8,395 bases of DNA, from positions 1 through 8,395 of the forward strand of contig DHLT01000255.1 of assembly GCA_002405405.1 (NCBI GenBank). Reading direction: 5' to 3'. A model generated the notes under the pieces. The model was given only the letters and a program-made list of their open reading frames with translations, did no database searches and was not told the origin of the DNA. The DNA comes from Ignavibacteria bacterium UBA4661 (GTDB lineage: Bacteria; Bacteroidota; Ignavibacteria; Kapaibacteriales; UBA4661). Position numbers and translations under genes: made by a program. Shown here one piece after another: positions 1 through 5,690 of the stretch (positions are counted from its first letter, which is position 1; the number at the start of each line of letters is the position of its first letter).

Positions 1-103
1 ATGCGTGTATTCATGAAAACAAAAAAGAAAAAGTGTAAGAAAACCAGAGAAGACAAATATTACAGAATATGATCTCTTGCAGAAGATGCTTCGTGAGAAT
101 GTC

Positions 104-1465
104 TTAAAACAATGCCTTGACAGCAGCGATAACATTGGCATGAACATCAGGATGAAAGGGACTTGGCACTAACTCGCCTCGTTCAGCAAGGGCAGAAATT
201 GCTTTTGCCGCTTCGATTTTCATAGCAGACGTAATAGCATTTGCTTGTACATCCAATGCCGCCTTGAATAGTCCCGGAAATGCCAATGCATTATTGACGC
301 TTTTACCGTCAGCGGCAAAAGCCGCACCGGCTTCGAGAGCGGCTTCAGGATAAATCTCCGGCACAGGATTCGATAAGGACAAAATGATTTGCCCTTTGCG
401 AATCATTGCAGGCTGTATCAAGCCCACGACACCGGTTGTTGCCACAATAATATCTGCTGTTTGCATTGCCGTAGTCAGGTCAGTAATTTCTCCACCAATT
501 TTTTGGAAATGTGCTTGTGCGGCAGGATTCGGATCCATACCAATCACACGAAAACCTTATTCTTTTAGAAGCTTTGCTATTGCACACCCAGCTGCGCCTA
601 GACCAAGTTGCGCCACAATAGGCGTAGTATCAGCAATATCTCGCCCGGTGGCACGCAATGCCGACATAACAGCCGCAAGCAAAACAGTTGCCGTACCATG
701 CTGATCATCGTGCATTACTGGTTTTTGCAATCGTGCGATAAGCTCATTTTCGATAGTAAAGCAATCCGGTGTGCGAATATCTTCGAGATGAATTCCACCA
801 AATGTCGGTGCTATTTTTATCACTGTTTCGATGAACTCCTGTGGATCTTTGGTGTCAATCAAAATAGGTACTGCACTAATACCAACAAATTGATCGTACA
901 ACACGCCCTTACCCTCCATAACGGGCATTGAAGCAACCGGACCAATATCGCCCAACCCCAAGACTCGTGTTCCATTCGTAAAAATACCCACGGTGTTACC
1001 AATCGATGTGTACTTATTAGCACTGTCAGGTTGTGCCGCAATATGCTTGCAAACTCGCGCTACACCGGGTGTATAGATATATCGCAGATCAGCCAATGAA
1101 CGAACTTCGTGCCTACGCCCCATGTGAATTTTACCGCCTTCATGACGCTCGAACACAGCATCACGGATTTCAAGAATTTCGACATCTGTGTGTTCCTTCA
1201 CTGCTTTTTCGACTGTACCTAAGTGTTCCTGATCATGCACGATCACCGTTATTGACCGAAATGTATGGTTTTTACCGATGTGATGCGTTTGAATATCACC
1301 GATTGATGCCCCTTCGGCACCAATGACGGTCAAGAGCTGTCCAAGCTTACCCGGACGATTCGGTAGTTTCACTTTGAAAATTGTGTCATTTTCCGGCAAG
1401 CGCGGGCGCAACACTTGGGGTACACTATTCTTTGTTTCAACGGGCTGAGAAGGATTTTCCATCAT
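104..1465 (-). pseudogene. NAD-type malic enzyme with N-terminal ACT domain, interrupted by one in-frame stop
   Basis: Malic enzyme decarboxylates malate oxidatively to pyruvate and CO2 in the cytoplasm, reducing NAD(P). The frame from ATG 1465 to the TAA at 104-106 has 453 codon positions, of which position 303 is TAA. Residues ~27-100 look like an ACT domain (small-molecule regulatory fold, with the NRPGKLGQLL stretch). The malic N-terminal domain follows, with YTPGVARVC (Tyr131, the expected catalytic Tyr), MEGKG (Lys186, the expected catalytic Lys), LEDI (228-230) and HDDQHGT (252-258, metal and substrate binding). The NAD-binding domain has GLGAAG (288-293). After the stop come an Asp (311) at the end of the second strand, favouring NAD over NADP, then SNPVPEI (365-371) and NNALAFPG (391-398). 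Both halves are in the same frame and uneroded, so the break is recent, or a sequencing or assembly error. There is no Shine-Dalgarno. It starts 32 bases after the OmpA-family gene, so co-transcription is likely. The family call is firm; the pseudogene status is less so. Confidence 0.85.
557..559 (-). other. In-frame TAA stop inside the malic enzyme gene (codon 303)
   Basis: On the minus strand the codons read GAA (Glu302), TAA, GGT, TTT, CGT, GTG, ATT. The Rossmann glycine loop lies just upstream (288-293) and the cofactor-ribose Asp just downstream (311), so the stop falls in the linker between the first helix and second strand of the NAD-binding fold. One base change from a tyrosine codon (TAT or TAC), or from Gln, Glu, Lys, Leu or Ser codons, would produce it. 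A product ending here would lack a working cofactor site. A GTG at 545-547 and an ATG at 536-538 could restart translation, but the C-terminal piece alone has no catalytic residues. Confidence 0.9.
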
Positions 1466-1497
1466 AATTCAAGAATAAAAATCAAAAAAGTTGCTCA

Positions 1498-3936
1498 TTA
1501 TTTCAATGGCGTTTCGATACGAATTTGTACGATCCGCGAGTATCCACGACCTTCAGGGTGCGTGTTATCAAAAAGTAAAATACTATTACCCACAGCATCA
1601 ACACTGATGCGCTCAGCAGCCAAAGCAAGTGATGATTGTGTCAGGAGCGTACGCACTTCTTGAGCACGCCGCTCGGCAAGAGCACGATTATATTCCAGAG
1701 AACCTTGGCGATCTGCATACGCTGAAATGACAATCGTTGATTCCGATGTAATCGAGCGTTTGATAATTGTTTCCATGATCGCTTGATTGGCATCGCTCAA
1801 GGATGACTTATCAAAATCGAAAAGAATTAATGAAAATTGATCGATTCGCTTGTCGCGCTCTTGACGAATACGTTTCGAGCGTAATGTGCGCTGCTGTACT
1901 GCCAAAGATGTCGAGGCGATTGTTTCCTCCCCCGTACTATCGGTAACAAAAAGTCGTGCTGTGATAGGTTCGGTTGTACGTACGGCAAAGCGTTTATCGG
2001 CACCTTGTTCCTGCAAGTTGATAATGCGTGGTGTAGGCGTACCAACACCACTAAATGCACCGACCGTAGAATCTGCCTGTACGGCATCCATGCGCCATGA
2101 TGCAATACCACGACCGGAGCCGGACTGCGCTGTGGGAAGCAATTCAAGGCGTGGCGGCGTAATCGTGCGAATCGTATCCCGCTTAACTACCGGCGCAAGA
2201 ATACGTGAATCAGAACTTGCAATCTCTACACGGCGATTCTCTTCTTGCCCGTCTTTTGTTGTGAGTGATGATGGATTTTGCGGAAGCAATTGCCATTCGA
2301 CCGTAATACGTGCAGGATCAATTTTCCACACTTGCTCAAAATAATTTTTCACGGCATCTGCACGCTCTTTTGCCAATGCAAGATTGTTTGACACACTGCC
2401 TGGATTGCTTACAGTACCCGTAAGCGCAAGTGCTGCAGTCGAATGCTGTTGCAAGCGCGCACCAATGATATTAAGGAGTTCAGCATATACACCGAGCATT
2501 TGCGTAGGCACGGCACTTTCTTCGAACCGTGGAGGTTTCGGCGATGGGAAGCTGAGTTTCATTCTTGACTCATTCACATCAGAACGCCCTTCTTGAAAAT
2601 ACACATGCGGCAGAAGAGGAAAGTGCTCTTCACCCTCAAATTCTTCAACAATCACTGTAGGATTATCTTCACGCTGATTGTTTGGCTGAATGCCTACAAC
2701 ACGAATCTGTGCAGATAATTGACGGATTTGATCATTGTTCTCATCCGTTGTTTTCTTTGCAGAATCGCTTACTTGTGGTACTTCATCATCAGCACGTTTT
2801 GCAATGATTTCTTTGCGATACTCCTCGCGAAGTAAAAAGCGTTCGAGAATAGTATCATCACTCACCGGGATGCGTTCGATTGACGATGTTGCGGCAATCA
2901 ACTCAGTACGATATTTTGGCAAACGATATACCCGCACATAGTTTGTGTCACCTTGAAGGACAGTATCGCGAAGGATACGCATATCTTCAGGTCGAATAAC
3001 AACTTTACGCCAAAGTAATTGCACACCCAGCGAAAGCGATGTTACTTTCCAGCTGTTCGGCGTCGGTTCGACTGTTGCGACATTATTCAGCGGCATAAAA
3101 ACACGCGCTTCGGGCATAATCGAGATTTTTCGATTGAGGGGAATTTCATAGCCCACTCCAAGAATGCCCGAAAAAAGAATCGCGGAGCGTTGAGGAATCG
3201 CACCACTACCCACATTCCAAAAACGTGATCGATTGATGTATGTAAAGTCCGTTGGCTCAACTACAGTTTCTTGCACATCATAATTCGTTATCAACAACGG
3301 ATGAATCCCTACTTGCAATCCCACAAAAAGATTCTTGATTGGCTGAACAGCAATGCCGGGTTCAAGCGTCAATGCAAAGAGCGATGTTGAAAGCGTATGT
3401 TCGGCAATAACTTCGCGTGGCGCACCGCCGCTTATGGGTGCCGTAAAACCAATAGTATCATTACTTCGTGTAAAGCTACCCCCAAACTGGGCGACACCGA
3501 CACGCATTTGACCATAAACATTGTCAAACATTTTCCAACGAGCAAGTGCACCCACAGTCCATCCTGTGCCACTGCCATCGGGGAAACCGGAACAGCATGT
3601 TGGAATTCCCGGAAGGGTGCGGAATCCACCCGTGTGGCTATTAAAAAGCAGACCTGCATAACCACCAATCCTAAACGCAGTGTCTGCACGTAATGTTTGC
3701 CACCATGATAATGGGAAAGCAGAATCAGCTGTATTGAGCGGAGTTTGCCGTGTAATGTTTCTTTCTGCCGCCTTGCTTTGTAAACGTTCTTGAGCAAATA
3801 TCGATGGTATAATACTCAATAGTGCCAAACATATGGCTACTGTGCAAGACACCATCCGGACACCCGAAGACTGCCAGAGAAAGACACTACACCAACGGAT
3901 TCTCGACAACAAATAATATGATAGTCTTACGAACAT
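1498..3936 (-). CDS. OmpA-family outer-membrane protein: N-terminal barrel plus two OmpA-like domains
   Basis: This 812-residue protein is predicted to sit in the outer membrane and hold peptidoglycan. Its order is: a long signal sequence with a hydrophobic core at ~29-47 and likely cleavage after IFA (48); a barrel-like region at ~85-310, rich in alternating hydrophobic and glycine or aromatic strands (for example FRIGGYAGLLF and LSLGVQLLW); a charged linker at ~311-435; a first OmpA-like domain at ~437-576 starting at PLLPHVYFQEG; an intervening segment at ~600-680, perhaps an Ig-like fold; and a second OmpA-like domain at ~700-808. The last has FDFDKSSL, an Asp in SAYADRQG (741) and NRALAERRAQEV (Arg756-757), the residues that bind diaminopimelate in this family. 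The first domain keeps the Arg (KERADAV) but lacks the Asp. The start is uncertain: ATG 3934-3936 gives an unusually long signal with several Arg, whereas ATG 3853-3855 (residue 28) gives a normal length but no positive charge. Neither has a Shine-Dalgarno. Confidence 0.85.
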   Translation of the reverse strand: MFVRLSYYLLSRIRWCSVFLWQSSGVRMVSCTVAICLALLSIIPSIFAQERLQSKAAERNITRQTPLNTADSAFPLSWWQTLRADTAFRIGGYAGLLFNSHTGGFRTLPGIPTCCSGFPDGSGTGWTVGALARWKMFDNVYGQMRVGVAQFGGSFTRSNDTIGFTAPISGGAPREVIAEHTLSTSLFALTLEPGIAVQPIKNLFVGLQVGIHPLLITNYDVQETVVEPTDFTYINRSRFWNVGSGAIPQRSAILFSGILGVGYEIPLNRKISIMPEARVFMPLNNVATVEPTPNSWKVTSLSLGVQLLWRKVVIRPEDMRILRDTVLQGDTNYVRVYRLPKYRTELIAATSSIERIPVSDDTILERFLLREEYRKEIIAKRADDEVPQVSDSAKKTTDENNDQIRQLSAQIRVVGIQPNNQREDNPTVIVEEFEGEEHFPLLPHVYFQEGRSDVNESRMKLSFPSPKPPRFEESAVPTQMLGVYAELLNIIGARLQQHSTAALALTGTVSNPGSVSNNLALAKERADAVKNYFEQVWKIDPARITVEWQLLPQNPSSLTTKDGQEENRRVEIASSDSRILAPVVKRDTIRTITPPRLELLPTAQSGSGRGIASWRMDAVQADSTVGAFSGVGTPTPRIINLQEQGADKRFAVRTTEPITARLFVTDSTGEETIASTSLAVQQRTLRSKRIRQERDKRIDQFSLILFDFDKSSLSDANQAIMETIIKRSITSESTIVISAYADRQGSLEYNRALAERRAQEVRTLLTQSSLALAAERISVDAVGNSILLFDNTHPEGRGYSRIVQIRIETPLK

Positions 3937-4052
3937 GCACAGAACGATAAACCAAGTTTAATAAGGACAACACAATTTATGCGTGAAAAAGCACGAGCAC
4001 AATACATACCACCCCCAACGAAAGAGACCTCAAGCAGGCATTATAGATGGAA

Positions 4053-4679
4053 CTACGGAGTGAGTGATTCATCAATCAAACCACGACCTGTTTTTAACAT
4101 CTTGCCGGTATTTTTAAGCTCGAGAAGAACAGCATCGAGAATACCATTAACAAAAATATTACTTCGCTCTGTGGAGAACCGTTTAACGATTTCGAGTGCT
4201 TCGTTTACAGTAACTTTTGGTGGAATTTCAGGGAAGGCGATCAATTCAACAATAGCAATACGCAGAACAATACGATCAATTTGGGCGATACGATTGATAT
4301 CCCAATTTTCTGAATATTTCGTGATAAGTTCATCACAATACGTCATATGCTCTTGCACATGTGCAATAAGAGCAAGGGCAAATTCTTTTTCCTCGGCACT
4401 CCATTCAATAAGCGGATCTGCATCGAGCTGAGCAATCTCAGCATCGGTCAGATATCGATCTGGTTGAACAGGATCAACACCACGAAAATCATATGGGAAA
4501 ATATGATGGAAGAGTTCGGATGGTGCGATCGAAGAAATATCAGATGCGGAGAAAATTTGCATAACTTTCTCGCGCACCAAACGGCGTGTCCCCTTGACGG
4601 TCGAGGATTGTATCTCGTTCGCCACTTTGGCAGAAGATGATTGACGCGATGATGATGTCGAAGTACGTTGTGCGCTCAT
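4053..4679 (-). CDS. nusB: Transcription antitermination factor NusB (extended form)
   Basis: NusB is a small helical RNA-binding protein that pairs with S10 (NusE) on boxA RNA to promote antitermination, chiefly on rRNA operons. The diagnostic parts are the first helix, RRLVREKVMQIF (32-43), and a long C-terminal block at ~118-185: ENWDINRIAQIDRIVLRIAI, then ELIAFPEIPPKVTVNEALEI, then FVNGILDAV. These match the family core, including the conserved 'P.KV.INEAIELAK.F' and 'FVNGVLD' positions. At 208 residues it is much longer than the ~140 of E. coli NusB. The extra length is a Ser/Thr-rich N-terminal tail of about 30 residues, an enlarged segment between the first and second core helices (~44-98), and a C-terminal tail of about 20 residues. 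The ATG at 4677-4679 is preceded by a pyrimidine-rich leader without Shine-Dalgarno. The rRNA-regulating role is inferred from the family; here the neighbours are unrelated envelope genes. Confidence 0.92.
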   Translation of the reverse strand: MSAQRTSTSSSRQSSSAKVANEIQSSTVKGTRRLVREKVMQIFSASDISSIAPSELFHHIFPYDFRGVDPVQPDRYLTDAEIAQLDADPLIEWSAEEKEFALALIAHVQEHMTYCDELITKYSENWDINRIAQIDRIVLRIAIVELIAFPEIPPKVTVNEALEIVKRFSTERSNIFVNGILDAVLLELKNTGKMLKTGRGLIDESLTP

Positions 4680-4694
4680 AGAGGCAAAAAAGAG

Positions 4695-4719
4695 AAAAAA
4701 ACGAACGATATCACTCGTT
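4695..4719 (-). promoter_or_regulatory. Small inverted repeat followed by a T tract in the nusB leader
   Basis: On the minus strand AACGA, a 6-base spacer (GTGATA) and TCGTT form a 5-bp stem, followed two bases later by seven Ts. It sits about 16 to 40 bases before the nusB ATG. The layout resembles a weak intrinsic terminator or attenuator, but the stem is short and AT-rich and may be chance. Confidence 0.15.
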
Positions 4720-4784
4720 ATGATTATTCCGACCGAGGGCGAATTGTTGCACGATACTCGTCATAACATCACAACACTGAAGAA

Positions 4785-4792
4785 CAAATATA
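4785..4792 (-). promoter_or_regulatory. Candidate Bacteroidota-type -7 element upstream of nusB
   Basis: On the minus strand this reads TATATTTG, an exact match to the TAnnTTTG -7 consensus used by the primary sigma factor of Bacteroidota. It lies in the intergenic gap about 105 bases before the nusB ATG. I see no TTG at the expected -33 distance, so this is half a promoter at best, and a chance match in AT-rich DNA is quite possible. Confidence 0.2.
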
Positions 4793-4804
4793 CGGCTTTT
4801 GTAT

Positions 4805-5665
4805 CTACTGACCGATAGTGAAGCCATAGCTAAGACGAATACCGGCACCTATCATGCGGGGCGCAAATGTCGAGAGCGATCCAATGTGATCTTGCGGCAT
4901 AGTGTTCAGCTGCAGACTCACCATAGCACCAATCAGTACTTCTTGGCTTTCATCACGATAAATCGTCGCAGCGGCACCAAAGCGAGCCTCAAATATAACA
5001 GGCATAGCACTTGGCTGAATACGAAAAGTTTCTGTATCGCCCAGCGCACGAAATGCAGGAATATCAACAACTTGCCCCGGTACTGTTCGTGTTGCATTGC
5101 CTCCAAGAGGAAGACCGATTCCTATGCCTGCATATACCGCATGATAAAATATCTTCGGCACCAACATCATTGCTTGATATGTACGCGAACCAATCAATCG
5201 CGGCATGGTAATACCACCAAGGAGGATATTGATGCGATCATGTGTAATACCATACCCCGTATAACCAAGGTCACAGCCAATAGACCATGTGTTATATTCT
5301 TTTTCCAATGGCATAATAAATGATATTCCAATATCAGGAATACCCGTGAGCATAAAAGAAGTCTGTATATCTGTCGGCGTGGTTGAAAGATTATCAGTGA
5401 ATTTCGCTTGTACAAATGCGCCCACGCGAATACCTTTTGGTGTAGGCGCATAGGTGCGTGGCTCTTTGGATGCTACGGATCGACGCGACGGTATTTGTCC
5501 TTTAGGTAACTGCCCCATTGGTGGATCTGCAGGATCGCCTATACTCGTAGAATTAGTGCTACGCCGCTGGGTTTGTGCCATGACCAAGGAAGACATCACA
5601 AGCACTGCACACATGACCATACAGGAAGTGTGAAACCACGATGATTGTAATGCAGAACACTTCAT
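4805..5665 (-). CDS. Putative exported outer-membrane beta-barrel protein, family not recognised
   Basis: I do not recognise a named family. From ATG 5663-5665 the protein has 286 residues. A hydrophobic segment at ~14-29 ending in VMA-Q looks like a signal peptide cleaved after residue 30. A Pro/Ser/Arg-rich stretch (~31-78) follows, then ~200 residues of short alternating hydrophobic/polar strands separated by Gly and turns, for example GIRVGAFVQAKF (78-89), WSIGCDLGYTGYGI (127-140), AVYAGIGIGLPLGG (176-189), FEARFGAAATIY (225-236) and the C-terminal MIGAGIRLSYGFTIGQ. This is the texture of an outer-membrane barrel with strands ending near the C-terminus. A GTG at 5696-5698 would add 11 residues and overlap the kinase gene by 8 bases; I prefer the ATG because it gives a normal signal peptide, 25 bases after the kinase stop. 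The spacing suggests co-transcription with the kinase and a possible shared envelope role, which is inference. Confidence 0.7.
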   Translation of the reverse strand: MKCSALQSSWFHTSCMVMCAVLVMSSLVMAQTQRRSTNSTSIGDPADPPMGQLPKGQIPSRRSVASKEPRTYAPTPKGIRVGAFVQAKFTDNLSTTPTDIQTSFMLTGIPDIGISFIMPLEKEYNTWSIGCDLGYTGYGITHDRINILLGGITMPRLIGSRTYQAMMLVPKIFYHAVYAGIGIGLPLGGNATRTVPGQVVDIPAFRALGDTETFRIQPSAMPVIFEARFGAAATIYRDESQEVLIGAMVSLQLNTMPQDHIGSLSTFAPRMIGAGIRLSYGFTIGQ

Positions 5666-5690
5666 AGCATAAAAAAATAAATGATAACAC

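Noticed and set aside
1..72. Short plus-strand frame starting ATG at base 1, 23 codons, Lys-rich
   Set aside because: It lies in A-rich sequence downstream of the malic enzyme, has no ribosome site or recognisable product, and is too short to support.
56..100. Weak inverted repeats after the malic enzyme stop (ATATT..AATAT and TCTC..GAGA)
   Set aside because: Stems are only 4-5 bp, AT-rich or with mismatched interiors, and no T run follows directly, so I do not call a terminator.
104..547. Second half of the malic enzyme as an independent gene starting at GTG 545-547
   Set aside because: It begins in mid-fold of the NAD-binding domain, contains no catalytic Tyr or Lys, and is in the same frame as the upstream half, so it is the 3' part of one interrupted gene.
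3937..4052. TAAACTTG in the gap upstream of the OmpA-family gene as a -7 element
   Set aside because: One mismatch to TAnnTTTG and no TTG at the right distance; too weak to list.
3979..4431. Open frame of 150 codons on the plus strand opposite nusB
   Set aside because: It is antisense to a clear NusB gene, its translation has no recognisable domain and is rich in Ser, Arg and Ile as expected of a shadow frame.
4799..5323. Open frame of 174 codons on the plus strand opposite the barrel-protein gene
   Set aside because: The composition (many His, Cys, Asn, Arg; no domain) is that of a shadow, and the opposing frame has a signal peptide and a coherent strand pattern.
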